In this document: positions 1-9,483 of the stretch, piece after piece | How the letters are laid out: each line of letters opens with the position of its first letter | How positions within the stretch are numbered: position 1 is the stretch's first letter | Origin: Granulicella sapmiensis | Lineage (GTDB): Bacteria > Acidobacteriota > Terriglobia > Terriglobales > Acidobacteriaceae | Assembly: GCA_026225395.1 (NCBI GenBank) | Contig: JAMFSR010000001.1 | Coordinates: forward strand, 124,001 to 188,000 | Length of the DNA stretch: 64,000 bases | Direction: 5' to 3' | Program-made: the position numbers and the translations under genes | The notes under the pieces: model-generated | Told to the model about the DNA's origin: nothing | Databases searched by the model: none | Seen by the model: the letters and a program-made list of their open reading frames with translations, nothing else

Positions 1-1
1 C

Positions 2-1846
2 CTCGCAACGCACCGACTGGCAGCCGAGCAAGTTACGTCGAATTTCCATGCTGCCCATGAACGGGCCCTCGATGACCACCGCAGTCAAATCGAAACGGAT
101 ATGTACGAGGCGATCGAACGGTTCGAGCGTTCCATCGCCGAGATCAGTGACGACAACCCACTGTGCATCGATCTGGGTCGCCGCACAGCGGATTACGTGG
201 CATGGATGCGTTGGGCGCTCGGAGACCTGCCCTACTACGCCATCGCTCTCGGGTTCGCCCCGGGCGAGCTACCTCCGAACCTCGGCGGCTGCATCCTTTG
301 CTACTTTTCCGGCCGCGTCTTCGATGATTTCCTCGACCGGCATTACCTCTACCGCGGCCGACGTTACACACTGCTTTCATCGCTCGGCGAAGATGGTCCT
401 CCCGGAGGCCAGGCCGATGCGGTCACCGTGATGATGGGCGTGCTGCTGCTGGTCGAGAGTCTGCTGCAATTGGACGGCGTCGCTCCTTCCGCTGGCCGCT
501 TTCTGCGCCAGATCATCGCTTCTTATCGAGGCGTAGTGCTCGGCACGATCATGGACCGCTCAGGCTCCGACAGTTGGAGTCCCGAGTTCTACGAGTGCCT
601 GATTCGTCGCAAGAACGTTGATTATTGGCTGCTGCTCTATGACGCTCTCGACCCCGAGCATCGTTCGCCGCTGCATCCCATTCTCATGAGCTACTACGCC
701 CTGGCCCAGAAGATCAACGACCTGGAGGATTACACGCGCGACGAACTGCAGGGCAGCGCAAACATCGTCTCGGTCTATCGACACAGCGTCGCGCCGGACA
801 AAGCCAAGGTCTTTTCCTTCGTCGAGCAGAACGTAGGCTCCCACTTGCTCGAGTTATGGACGCAATCGCTCGAACTGCTCGAGCCTGCACGTTCCGTGCT
901 GTCAATCAAGCTCGCCGAAACCCACGACAACCTCGCGCGCCTCGGCTTCCTGCAATCGGCTGCCGACAAGCCGACAACCAGCCCGACCCGAATTGGGCTA
1001 GCCTGGTTCTCCAACCTCGAAGAGTTCGTGCAGCGGCTGGGTCTCGATGCGCTCGAACTGGTCGACTGCCCCGTCTGCCGCTCCTCCAGAGGCACAGCAC
1101 GCTTTCGCAAACAGGGCTTCCAGTTCAATCGCTGCCCTCAGTGCTCTCATCTCTACGTCAGTCCGCGCCTCGCGCCGCGATATGTCGCGCAGTTGGCCGC
1201 CGAGTCAATCGAGACCGCCTACGATCCGTTCCTGCAATCGCAAAAAATTTACGCCGAATTCATTTGCCACACGCTGCGCCGGCACTCCTACGGCCAGCGC
1301 CTGCTGGACATCGGCTATGGTGAAGGCCATCTCCTGATGGCGGCACGCGCTCTGGGCTTCCAGGTCTACGGCATCGAGCCATCGAACCTGGTGCGCAGCC
1401 ATCTCGACGAAGCCCTCGCCGACCGTATCCAGCATCGCAGCCTGGAGGGAGAAGATCTTCCCTGGGGCGCCTTTGACCACGTTGCGATGAGTCACGTCCT
1501 TGAGCACGTCCTCGATCCGCCTACAGCACTTGAGCGCGTTCACGCCGCTCTCCACCCCGGTGGCTTGCTCTACATTGCCGTGCCCGACAGCGAATCTCTC
1601 CAGTTCAAGCTCATGGGCAAGACATGGGACGCCGTTTCCCCCATCGTCCACTGCCAATTCTTCAATGAGACTTCCCTCACCCATCTGCTACAGTCGACTG
1701 GATTCGAGCCGATCCAGCGCATCCAGCCGCCTGCCCTGCAAGGCCACCGGCAGGAGCGCTGGATGCAGCTCTTTCGCCGGCTGGGTGGAGAAGAAGCCGG
1801 GGAACTCGCGATGCTCGCCCGTAAGCCCTCCGGCAAAACAGATTAG
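2..1846 (+). CDS. Isoprenoid-synthase-like / zinc-ribbon SAM-methyltransferase fusion (5' partial)
   Basis: The reading frame is open to the left edge, so the true start probably lies outside the window; the first internal ATG is at 101 (residues below are counted from it, 581 aa). Residues 1-285 are all-helical and carry DDFLD (75-79) and a second acidic patch, INDLEDYTRDE (205-215), as in trans-isoprenyl diphosphate synthases and related terpenoid synthases. Residues 323-348 hold two CPxC pairs (zinc-ribbon-like). From about residue 395 there is a class I methyltransferase fold with motif I LLDIGYGEG (401-409) and an acidic residue, E425, at the end of beta-2. The inferred role is synthesis or modification of an isoprenoid-type substrate with methylation by the same polypeptide. 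The stop overlaps that of the convergent prenyl diphosphate synthase by 4 nt. The fusion call is firm at motif level; the substrate is unknown. The first half could be catalytically degenerate. Confidence 0.7.
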   Translation, partial: LATHRLAAEQVTSNFHAAHERALDDHRSQIETDMYEAIERFERSIAEISDDNPLCIDLGRRTADYVAWMRWALGDLPYYAIALGFAPGELPPNLGGCILCYFSGRVFDDFLDRHYLYRGRRYTLLSSLGEDGPPGGQADAVTVMMGVLLLVESLLQLDGVAPSAGRFLRQIIASYRGVVLGTIMDRSGSDSWSPEFYECLIRRKNVDYWLLLYDALDPEHRSPLHPILMSYYALAQKINDLEDYTRDELQGSANIVSVYRHSVAPDKAKVFSFVEQNVGSHLLELWTQSLELLEPARSVLSIKLAETHDNLARLGFLQSAADKPTTSPTRIGLAWFSNLEEFVQRLGLDALELVDCPVCRSSRGTARFRKQGFQFNRCPQCSHLYVSPRLAPRYVAQLAAESIETAYDPFLQSQKIYAEFICHTLRRHSYGQRLLDIGYGEGHLLMAARALGFQVYGIEPSNLVRSHLDEALADRIQHRSLEGEDLPWGAFDHVAMSHVLEHVLDPPTALERVHAALHPGGLLYIAVPDSESLQFKLMGKTWDAVSPIVHCQFFNETSLTHLLQSTGFEPIQRIQPPALQGHRQERWMQLFRRLGGEEAGELAMLARKPSGKTD

Positions 1847-2859
1847 TCCGGGGCGTCGAAACTGCGATCGACAACATGCATCGCAATCTCTTCAAGGGCC
1901 GTGCGGTACGGAGACTCCGGAAATTCCGCCAACGCATCGACACCTTCAAGCGCCAACTCACGCGCTTTGGAGTACGCGCGCAGCAGGCCCGGCGAGGATG
2001 TCACCGAGGCAATCGCCGCTTCGAGATCGGCCTCGTTGTGCGCTTCCTTCCGCAGTATCCTGCGCAACGCGGTATCTTCCGCCATGCCTTCCATCGCATA
2101 CAGAATCGGCAGCGATAGCCGCCCCTGCACGATATCGATGCCCCGGCTCTTGCCCGCCAGTTCCTCCGGGCGGATCAGATCGAAGATGTCGTCCATGATC
2201 TGAAATGCTGTGCCGAAGCGCCGGCCATAACGGCCCAGACGAAACGCCTTGCCCTCACTCGCTCCGACAAGCAGCGCACCCGACTCGCACGCCAGACCAA
2301 ATAACGTCGATGTCTTGCGGTCGATGGTTCGAAAGTACCGGCGGATCAACTCCTCGGTTCCCATCGAGGGATCCGTCATGATTTCGTCCAGTTCTCCGCG
2401 GCACAGGTCGAAACCCACATTCAGGACCATCTTCACCAAATCCATGTCCTTCTGCGCGTCGATCCCTTCTACAAAGCAGCGGATCGCCTGGATGAACTGC
2501 ATGTCTCCGATAAGCACCGCCATTTCCGCGCCGCGCTCCGAGTACACCGTCTGCACCCCGCGTCGCGTCGGAGCGACATCGACAATGTCGTCATGGATCA
2601 GCGTCGCGACATGCAGCATCTCCAGCGACACCGACGCCTTGATCACTTTGTCGGACAGCTCCGTTGTTCCTTCCGGCGCCACCGACCACGCACTTAGCAG
2701 CAACAGCAGTGGACGCAGCCGTTTGCCGCGTCGATAGGTTTCATACTCGGCCTGCGTCAGGTATTCGGCCTGTGGCTTCAGCGCGTCCAGCAGCGTTGCT
2801 TCGAAACGGACAAGCTCCGCGTCGACGAGTTCCTTAGACCGGCGGACTGGGTCGCTCAC
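1843..2859 (-). CDS. Polyprenyl diphosphate synthase (long-chain, trans-type)
   Basis: This 338-aa protein has the two aspartate-rich motifs of trans-prenyl diphosphate synthases: DDIVD with a following TRRG, and DDIFD. It also has an N-terminal RGKRLRP block that binds isopentenyl diphosphate. Such enzymes elongate farnesyl or geranylgeranyl diphosphate with IPP in the cytosol to make the quinone side chain. The residues four and five before the first motif are small (Ala, Thr), as in long-chain enzymes such as IspB, so a C35-C45 product for menaquinone is likely; this is an inference. I chose a GTG start because a purine-rich aaggggg box precedes it by about 12 nt and no ATG is near. It is convergent with the upstream fusion gene and divergent from the gene at 3141. 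Confidence 0.88.
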   Translation of the reverse strand: MSDPVRRSKELVDAELVRFEATLLDALKPQAEYLTQAEYETYRRGKRLRPLLLLLSAWSVAPEGTTELSDKVIKASVSLEMLHVATLIHDDIVDVAPTRRGVQTVYSERGAEMAVLIGDMQFIQAIRCFVEGIDAQKDMDLVKMVLNVGFDLCRGELDEIMTDPSMGTEELIRRYFRTIDRKTSTLFGLACESGALLVGASEGKAFRLGRYGRRFGTAFQIMDDIFDLIRPEELAGKSRGIDIVQGRLSLPILYAMEGMAEDTALRRILRKEAHNEADLEAAIASVTSSPGLLRAYSKARELALEGVDALAEFPESPYRTALEEIAMHVVDRSFDAPD

Positions 2860-3140
2860 TCGTCGTTTCCCCCTTCAACTCTGCTCAATTATGGATGGCC
2901 GCCCTTGGGAAGGAGAGTCCACCGAAAAGGTAACAAGCGACTCCTTGAAGCGCAACGCCGGAAGCCCAAAATATTTTTCTTGCGTTTCACAAGAGCGTGA
3001 TATGCTTCGTCATCTCCCGGGATTGCTTTTTCAGGAACGCCTGGTTCATAGCATGTGCATTCGACTCATCGTGAACCTGCAAGCTGCCTAGCCGAGTATC
3101 TGCCGCGCCCGCTGTAAGCAACATAAATCAGGAGAACGCG
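2860..3140. promoter_or_regulatory. Divergent intergenic region, probable promoters
   Basis: This stretch of about 280 nt separates the prenyl synthase (minus) from the three-gene unknown cassette (plus). A TATGCT hexamer at 3001-3006 is preceded by TTGCGT at a short 15-nt spacing, a weak sigma-70-like candidate. A strong ribosome binding site (aggaga) lies just before the ATG at 3141. No convincing ORF is present; a 66-codon frame has no ribosome site and unnatural composition. Confidence 0.3.
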
Positions 3141-4460
3141 ATGCCTGTTCCCACCACCCCTGAAGTCCTGCACGCCTGGAATGCGTTGTGGGATGCCAAG
3201 AGCCCCTTCTACCTGCCAAACACGCTTCAGAAGAAGACCCGAGTCGGGTTCTCCTGGTTTCGGCCGCTCACCGTCAACGTTCCCAATACAGGCCAAATCG
3301 TAGTGCTCAACAGCACCGCCTTCGGCATCGTAACGGTCGAACTCCAGAACGCCGTCGTCTCCGACATGTGGAAGGTGAAAGGAGGAACGCTTTCGTTCGA
3401 TCCGGCCTCGGGCAAGTTGAGCGTGGAACTCATCTTCACCGCACTCAAGTTTGCCGGCGATTATGAAGTCCGCCGCGGACGCGCAACCGGCGATGCCCTC
3501 AAGATGGCCACGCGCACGTTTCGTGGACATCCACTTTTTCAATCGTCAGCGATGGACGCAGATCCGGACCTGGCGCTCGCCCGGACCTACCAGCCCAGGC
3601 TCTCGCAAACAGCGAACGGCCAGCAAATGCTCAACACGTACTACACCCACAATGAGGCGTTCTCCACGGCGTTCCAGAACCAGTCCTTCGGCTATCACTG
3701 GGCCAATGACGATATGTACGGCGACACCACCAAGGGCTTTGCCGACCTCACCGCCACGGCGGCCCAGCCTGGAAACACATCAACGGTCATCGTCAACAGC
3801 ACGGACGGCAAGACCTACAACGACAATTACAGGCAACACTCGTACCACATGCAGAATCTTCTTGTAGTTGCCTGCAATGTGCAGAAGAACAACGATGCAG
3901 CAACGGCAGCATCCAACTTCAAAATAGCCACGGTAGACCACTCAGGAACTGCTCAGACCGTAGATACCGTCTTTAACATCGTGTCTACCGGCACGCCTCC
4001 CTCAGCGTCAGCCATCGCGAAGTTCGTCGAGCCGGATTGGCTGGCCGCGATTAACGAGCGCAACAAGCCCATTCACGAAGCCATCGAACGCGAAGAAGAG
4101 GCGGTTCGGCGAGGCGTTATCATCCGCGAGGAGACTACGCGGCCCATCCAGAGCGGGTTTGTCTCCTATGTTCCCGCTCCTTCCCTCAAATTGACGGGCA
4201 CCGTTACACAGCTTGAAGATGGCACTCCCGCGGTCCACTTCGATGCCGTGGACGGGATCGTCCAGAACGTCGACCTTGCCCTGGGCGTCTTCCCCGGCAA
4301 GCTGCATCCCGAGCTATCGGCGGCGGTAGCGAAGGCCAACTTTCTGAAGTCGGTGTTGTCGCGCCAGATCACCAACAGTCTGACGGCGTCGTCCCTGCTC
4401 CCTCATGTTGGCCGGCTCCTGTCCCTGGCTCTCATGGAAGGCACTCCTCCCATCCGCTAG
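3141..4460 (+). CDS. Uncharacterised beta-rich protein, first gene of a three-gene cassette
   Basis: This 439-aa protein has no signal peptide, transmembrane segment or recognisable catalytic motif. I do not recognise the family. Residues 50-125 alternate hydrophobic and polar residues and end in LIFTALKFAGDYEVRRG. That pattern recalls one half of a TULIP-type (BPI/takeout-like) lipid-binding barrel, but this is only a pattern resemblance. The middle is rich in Asn, Tyr and Thr. A charged helix (about 300-330: INERNKPIHEAIEREEEAV) precedes another beta stretch and a C-terminal amphipathic helix. The ATG has an excellent ribosome site (aggaga) and follows the divergent promoter region. Two further large beta-rich genes follow at 48 and 42 nt, each with its own strong ribosome site, so the three are probably co-transcribed and work together. 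Confidence 0.6.
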   Translation: MPVPTTPEVLHAWNALWDAKSPFYLPNTLQKKTRVGFSWFRPLTVNVPNTGQIVVLNSTAFGIVTVELQNAVVSDMWKVKGGTLSFDPASGKLSVELIFTALKFAGDYEVRRGRATGDALKMATRTFRGHPLFQSSAMDADPDLALARTYQPRLSQTANGQQMLNTYYTHNEAFSTAFQNQSFGYHWANDDMYGDTTKGFADLTATAAQPGNTSTVIVNSTDGKTYNDNYRQHSYHMQNLLVVACNVQKNNDAATAASNFKIATVDHSGTAQTVDTVFNIVSTGTPPSASAIAKFVEPDWLAAINERNKPIHEAIEREEEAVRRGVIIREETTRPIQSGFVSYVPAPSLKLTGTVTQLEDGTPAVHFDAVDGIVQNVDLALGVFPGKLHPELSAAVAKANFLKSVLSRQITNSLTASSLLPHVGRLLSLALMEGTPPIR

Positions 4461-4508
4461 TCGCTTCCGTTTCCCGCGCACCGCCGTTACTTCTCTGAGG
4501 AGTCACCC

Positions 4509-7205
4509 ATGAGTCTCGACGTCAAAGGCACACTTGAAACCTTCGTCAAGAACAATGCGATCGCCATCACATCCGATATCAAAACCCAATTCGGAGATGC
4601 GATCGGCACCGCCATCGACCAGCTATTCAGTGGATCAATCGACATCGGTGGCGGCTTCACGCTTACCGGCGATGCCTCAAGCGCCACCATCACCGGAACC
4701 GGAACCGGCGCGCCGCTGCTGAGCGGCTATCAGATCACGGCGGTCTTCGCTTCGACCGACGGTACCAACGTTACTCTTACCTTCAACGCCAAAATCGTTG
4801 CCGACATACCGGTTTCCGATGCCTGGCCCGCCCTGCTCAACACCTACCCGTTCACGAAACTCATATTCACCGGCGGGTCGCTTTCGCTGACCGTCGACCC
4901 GGGAGACCAGAGCTACAAGTTGAAGATCGTCCCGAGCATTCAGTTTGAAGGCGATGGCCTTTCCGCCACCGGCCTGCTCGAACTCCAGTATGTGAAGAGC
5001 AAGCTCGGCTTCCTTGGTGGCGCGGTCGTCACCGGCTCGTGGACGCCGTTTGCGGATTTCCCCGTCCTCAGCAGCATCACGTTAAGCGGCGAAATCGGAG
5101 CATTTTTCTCCACCATCACTGAAACCGATCTCTCCGACTTTTCCACCTTCCCCTTCGTGCCTTCACAGGTCACTCCTGGACTCACCGTCTTCACGCAGAT
5201 GACCATGGGCGGCGACCTTGCGAAGATCGCAAAGTTCATTGTGGGCAATGCCAGCCTCGATCTCACGGCTATCATCCCGCAGGATGGCGGCCTCGATAAG
5301 GCGTCAGTTTCGGCAGCGCTGGCCAACACCAGTAGCCCCGGAGACTTCGAAATCTCCACATTCTCCCTGACATGGCAATCCACCTCCGCCACCTCCGGGA
5401 CGATCGACCTCGATATTGAAGCCATCATCACGATCTCCTCCAGCCAAACTCTCGACGTTATCGGAGATGGTACCTTCACCTACGGCGACGATCCCGCCCT
5501 GACCGCGACGCTGACCCTCACGGGAAATGACGGCAAGGGCTGGGTCGATCCCTTCGGCATCCCCAACCTCACCATCGTCGACATCATCTTCGCGCTTTCT
5601 TTGGCTGCCGAAGATGGAGGCATCACCATCGGGCTGTCCGGAACCATCGACGTTGGATCTGGAGACAATGCGGTCGCGCTCTCCGCCGCCGCGGTCTTTG
5701 ACGATTTCGAAGTTCCCATCTTCGTGAGCGCCGCACTGTCGTCGGTCGATGCCGGCAAGAGCGTCACCCTTGCTCAGCTGATCGACGCGTTCATCCCTGA
5801 GCTCAATCTCGGCGGCTTTCCGCTGTTGAGCAACATCTCGTTCACCGATTTGTCCTTCTACGCTTGTGCCGCGCCGACCACCATTGGCAGCAAAACATAC
5901 CAGCCCGGCATCGGCGCCACCGGCGACATCGACTTCTTCGGCTATGACCTCGACTTTGCCTTCTGCCTCATCACTCAGCCGAAGACCTCTGTCCAGGCCA
6001 AGGGAAGCATCAGCCACAATGGAGGCCCAATCGTTATTTCGGGGGCCGGCATCAACTGGATCACCATCGGCGGTGCCAATGGCGCTTCCTTCCCCTCCGC
6101 CTGCATCGACACCACCGCATCCGGATACTGCACCTGCTCGGGGAACGTCACCAACGCCTATTTCTGCATCCAGGGCAGCCTCAGCATCCTCGGTCTCGTC
6201 AACCTCTCCGTCAGCGCCGCCGCTTCCTCAAGCATGTTCGAATTCGATGTGGACCTGAGCGTCGGCGATAACGTCTTCTCGGACAAGCTTCACGTCTTCC
6301 TGGATCTCGACAAGAGCGTCTTCGCCGCGTCAAGCGACCTCGGCTTCAATCCTCCGTCGATCACGCTGGGCCCCTGGGGCGTCATTCCGCAGTTCACCAT
6401 TTCCGGCCCGTCAATCAGTGTGTGCCTCGCTCTTGGTACCACGATGCCCTCCTCGCCGCCGTGCGGGGACGGCTGGATGCCCTCGAGCGCCCAGTTCTTT
6501 CACTTCGACATCGCCTTTAGCTGGGGCGCTATCGACTTCAACATTCCGGTCGATCTAGACATCAATGCTGCCGTCAGCGTCTTCTCCGACTTTGGCAAGT
6601 TCATCGTCAATTGGATTCTGAATAACGCCGAAGCCATGCTGAACTTCGTTGTCCAGATCGCCAAGGAGATCGCGAAGGCCCTGATTCAGCTCGGCTACGC
6701 GATTGCCGATGTGGCTCAGGCCATCGTCACCCAGCTGGGAGAAGCCTTCGACGATGCCTATGCGATCGCTTCCGAAGTCTGGGACGATATCTCCAAGATC
6801 TGCAGCAGCACCACAGCCTACGATGCGATGACGCCAGCCGCGCAAACCGACACCAACATCGCCCCGCCGTTCACGCCCACACCCGAATTGCTGGCGGAGC
6901 TCGCCGCGGCTCCCGGAGCGCATGCCGTGCTGCATCACTACTATGTGCATCGCGATGAGGCCAACACGCTGCTGCTGACCAACGCAGAGATCATGACACG
7001 CGCCCGCGAACAAATTGCGACCCATCGCGCCAGTGCCGACTACGAACGCGATGTCCACCTGCCGTTGGTCATCGATCTGATCACCACCACCGCAACCGCC
7101 GGTAGTCCGGCGTACAAAGCCGCGGCGGAAGAGGTCATAGCTGCCTTTGAACCCTATCGCGACCGAAACTACGGCCAGATTCTCGAAATCATCCACGCGG
7201 GCTAA
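4509..7205 (+). CDS. Large uncharacterised beta-rich repeat protein (898 aa)
   Basis: I recognise no family. Residues 1-40 form a helix without signal-peptide character. Residues 45-640 consist of many short beta strands rich in Thr, Ser, Gly, Ile and Asp in loosely repeating blocks. Segments such as FPVLSSITLSG and FPLLSNISFTDLSF recur, which suggests internal duplication of a beta-sheet unit. A cysteine cluster (ACID..SGYCTCSG, about 535-550) is present. From about residue 695 the protein becomes helical (NAEAMLNFVVQIAKEIAKAL and a following amphipathic stretch), and the last 110 residues form a separate charged helical domain. Lack of a signal peptide argues against classical secretion despite the extracellular-looking composition. 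A gaggag ribosome site precedes the ATG. It is the central gene of the cassette. A lipid-binding or structural role is speculation. Confidence 0.6.
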   Translation: MSLDVKGTLETFVKNNAIAITSDIKTQFGDAIGTAIDQLFSGSIDIGGGFTLTGDASSATITGTGTGAPLLSGYQITAVFASTDGTNVTLTFNAKIVADIPVSDAWPALLNTYPFTKLIFTGGSLSLTVDPGDQSYKLKIVPSIQFEGDGLSATGLLELQYVKSKLGFLGGAVVTGSWTPFADFPVLSSITLSGEIGAFFSTITETDLSDFSTFPFVPSQVTPGLTVFTQMTMGGDLAKIAKFIVGNASLDLTAIIPQDGGLDKASVSAALANTSSPGDFEISTFSLTWQSTSATSGTIDLDIEAIITISSSQTLDVIGDGTFTYGDDPALTATLTLTGNDGKGWVDPFGIPNLTIVDIIFALSLAAEDGGITIGLSGTIDVGSGDNAVALSAAAVFDDFEVPIFVSAALSSVDAGKSVTLAQLIDAFIPELNLGGFPLLSNISFTDLSFYACAAPTTIGSKTYQPGIGATGDIDFFGYDLDFAFCLITQPKTSVQAKGSISHNGGPIVISGAGINWITIGGANGASFPSACIDTTASGYCTCSGNVTNAYFCIQGSLSILGLVNLSVSAAASSSMFEFDVDLSVGDNVFSDKLHVFLDLDKSVFAASSDLGFNPPSITLGPWGVIPQFTISGPSISVCLALGTTMPSSPPCGDGWMPSSAQFFHFDIAFSWGAIDFNIPVDLDINAAVSVFSDFGKFIVNWILNNAEAMLNFVVQIAKEIAKALIQLGYAIADVAQAIVTQLGEAFDDAYAIASEVWDDISKICSSTTAYDAMTPAAQTDTNIAPPFTPTPELLAELAAAPGAHAVLHHYYVHRDEANTLLLTNAEIMTRAREQIATHRASADYERDVHLPLVIDLITTTATAGSPAYKAAAEEVIAAFEPYRDRNYGQILEIIHAG

Positions 7206-7247
7206 GCGGTTTTTCAAACACTATCTTCACCAACAGGAGACTTTCCC

Positions 7248-8153
7248 ATGTCGCAGACGCTCCAGCAATACGTACAGCAGATCCTTAACGGAGTCGTTAA
7301 CAACCTCAACACGCCCGGGAACGCCTTCTACTTCCCCACGTGGCTGGCCAGCAATGGCTACGATCCATACGGCAAGAACATCGCGATGAACTGGCCCTTC
7401 ACCATGAACAGCACCGATATGCTCAACGCTGCCAGCAATATATGTTCTGACATCGGCGGCGCCAACCCCAGCGTCTGCGCCAGCTACAAGGATGACTACA
7501 TCGGCGATCCCGCCAACGCCCCGGTCCTGACGTTGGGTGGAGCGGCGGGAGACCTTCTCGTCTCCGGGTTCTCCAACGCACTCATCCAGGGCATGACCGT
7601 TCAGAACAACGATCTTCCCTTGCAGATTTCCACGAACATCGTCTTCTCCACGCTGCCCAATCTTCCGCCCGAGCCGGTAATCTCCGGCAACTTCAGCCTG
7701 TTGCAGCACTGCTGCTGCAGCACCGATGGAAAGACGTGTGACCTCGCCTCGGTTCCTTACACCGGCGCCGGGACCTTCACTGCTTCGATCGTCGGCGTCA
7801 GCAATGCCGCGATCATGTTCGAAATCACTCAGCTCGCCCAGGGTGTTCTCGACCTTCAGGTCAATTCGATCAACCTCACGGTGCCCACCAGCGGCGGCGC
7901 TCCCAACATCAACACCACGGTGAACATCCTGAGCTTTCCTCCCGGAACCAATACCCAGTCCTACAACAACCTCGCAGCGGAAGCATTCAACAGCCCATCC
8001 GGCAAGACCGATATGATTCAGCAAATTAATTCCGTCATGAACCAGCCGGGCCAACTTAGCTCCATGACCGAGGCCCTATCCAAGGTTGTGGACCAATATC
8101 TTGAGTCGAACAATCTGTATCCGTTCAACCATGCCTCTCTCGCCCTCGTCTGA
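7248..8153 (+). CDS. Uncharacterised protein with TULIP-like C-terminal half, third cassette gene
   Basis: This 301-aa protein has no signal peptide and no known motif. It begins with a helix (SQTLQQYVQQILNGVVNNL). It contains an unusual CCC followed by CDL (about 152-165). From about residue 165 it shows a G-x-G-x-F beta strand, LDLQVNSINLTVP, a PNINTTVNIL strand and a terminal amphipathic helix (IQQINSVMN..LSKVVDQYL). That order resembles the C-terminal half of takeout/JHBP-type lipid-binding barrels; the resemblance is by eye only. It has a strong ribosome site (caggaga) and follows the 898-aa gene by 42 nt. Its last 23 nt overlap the start of the glycosyltransferase gene, which suggests translational coupling of the cassette to a sugar-transfer step. 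Confidence 0.58.
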   Translation: MSQTLQQYVQQILNGVVNNLNTPGNAFYFPTWLASNGYDPYGKNIAMNWPFTMNSTDMLNAASNICSDIGGANPSVCASYKDDYIGDPANAPVLTLGGAAGDLLVSGFSNALIQGMTVQNNDLPLQISTNIVFSTLPNLPPEPVISGNFSLLQHCCCSTDGKTCDLASVPYTGAGTFTASIVGVSNAAIMFEITQLAQGVLDLQVNSINLTVPTSGGAPNINTTVNILSFPPGTNTQSYNNLAAEAFNSPSGKTDMIQQINSVMNQPGQLSSMTEALSKVVDQYLESNNLYPFNHASLALV

Positions 8154-9351
8154 GGCCGTGGCTTCCCTTCAACCCTCAAAACCTGTCCTCCTGCTGATCG
8201 GGCATGCCGGTATTCCTACCGGCTTTGCTCGCGTTCTACAGGTCGTGGCCACGCGGCTTGCCGACTCCTTCGATGTCCATTGGCTGGCCATCAATCTTCC
8301 GAGCATCGTCTCTCCATCCTCGGCATATACACTGCACCCCAACCCCGGCCTTCTGCACTCCGCCGAAACGCTGATCGCCCTGGTTGGAAAGCTGCAGCCC
8401 GATGTCTGCCTCGTCCTCGATGAGCCCTGGGTCTGCGCGCAGCGCATCGCCACCCTTCGCGCGATGCCCCACTCTCCCCGCGTGCTTTGTTACTGCGCTG
8501 TGGACGAAGCCCAGTCGCTGCCCTCGGATTTGCTTCCCGTGATCGCTCTCGCCGACCACCTGATCGTCTTCACAGCCGCCGCCCGCCAACTGCTCTTGCG
8601 GTCTTTTGCAGAGTCATCAATCTCGATGCCTCCGGTGACCATCATCCCTCACGGCGTCGACACCGGTGTCTTTCATCCAATTCCCCGCCTCGAAAGCCGC
8701 CGCGCGATCTTTCCTCAGGACCGCAGCCACGATGAAGGTTTCCTCGTGCTCAATGCCAACCGCAATCAGCCCTTCAAGCGCATCGATCTCACCCTTGAAG
8801 GCTTTGCGATCTTTGCCCGGGACAAACCGCCCAACGTAAAGCTTTGCCTCCACATGGCAAGCCGTCCTGGTGCGCTGCACGAAATACCCCTGGCCGACCG
8901 GCTTGGCATTCGCGACCGTCTGGTCTTTACAACTCACCCCCAGCCATCTCACCCTCATCTTGACGACGAGAGCCTCAACCTCCTCTATAACGCATGCGAC
9001 ATCGGCATCAATACCTCCGACAGAGAAGGCTGGGGATTGGTGAGCTTCGAGCATGCCGCTACCGGCGCACCTCAGATCGTTTCCGATCTCCCTGCCCTGC
9101 ATGAGCTGTGGCGGGAAGCGGCAATCCTTCTGCCCACGCAGCCCGCCCTCTCAAACCAGGTGCTCGGCCGTATCGGCCCAACCGTTGACCCTCGGGACGT
9201 GGCTCGGGCCCTTGACCGGCTCTACGGCGACCAGCAGGCGCGGGCGCGCTATGGAAACGCCGCGCTCGAAAATACGCGTAAGGCAAAGTATTGCTGGGAC
9301 AACATCGCCGCACAGTGGACTCACCTCATCGAGGAGACTTTGTACGCGTAA
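8131..9351 (+). CDS. GT4-type glycosyltransferase (GT-B fold)
   Basis: The protein has 406 aa from the ATG at 8131, which overlaps the preceding gene by 23 nt. The N-terminal Rossmann half begins VLLLIGHAGIPTGFARVLQ, with the glycine-rich loop of GT-B retaining enzymes. The linker contains IIPHGVDTGVFHP and is followed by a nucleotide-binding half with LNANRNQPFKRIDLTLEGF. The family's EX7E-type region is changed to NTSDREGWGLVSFEHAATG, with glutamates in the donor-binding site. It should move a sugar from a nucleotide donor in the cytosol; acceptor and sugar are unknown. Its overlap with the beta-rich cassette suggests that it glycosylates either those proteins or the same lipid-like product. 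There is no membrane segment. Confidence 0.82.
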   Translation: MPLSPSSEAVASLQPSKPVLLLIGHAGIPTGFARVLQVVATRLADSFDVHWLAINLPSIVSPSSAYTLHPNPGLLHSAETLIALVGKLQPDVCLVLDEPWVCAQRIATLRAMPHSPRVLCYCAVDEAQSLPSDLLPVIALADHLIVFTAAARQLLLRSFAESSISMPPVTIIPHGVDTGVFHPIPRLESRRAIFPQDRSHDEGFLVLNANRNQPFKRIDLTLEGFAIFARDKPPNVKLCLHMASRPGALHEIPLADRLGIRDRLVFTTHPQPSHPHLDDESLNLLYNACDIGINTSDREGWGLVSFEHAATGAPQIVSDLPALHELWREAAILLPTQPALSNQVLGRIGPTVDPRDVARALDRLYGDQQARARYGNAALENTRKAKYCWDNIAAQWTHLIEETLYA

Positions 9352-9483
9352 TCTGCGTGGCCCCCTCCCCCGGTTTTCTGCGTAAAGTCCGCAGGAGATT
9401 GGGGTTAGGGGTGGACTTCGTGGATTTTCAAAGAGCTTTAAGTGCAGAATCCGGCGCATAGGCCGGGCAACTGTGTCTTTCCT

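Noticed and set aside
2891..3091. 66-codon plus-strand frame in the intergenic region
   Set aside because: No ribosome site, no recognisable composition, and it lies in the expected promoter region.
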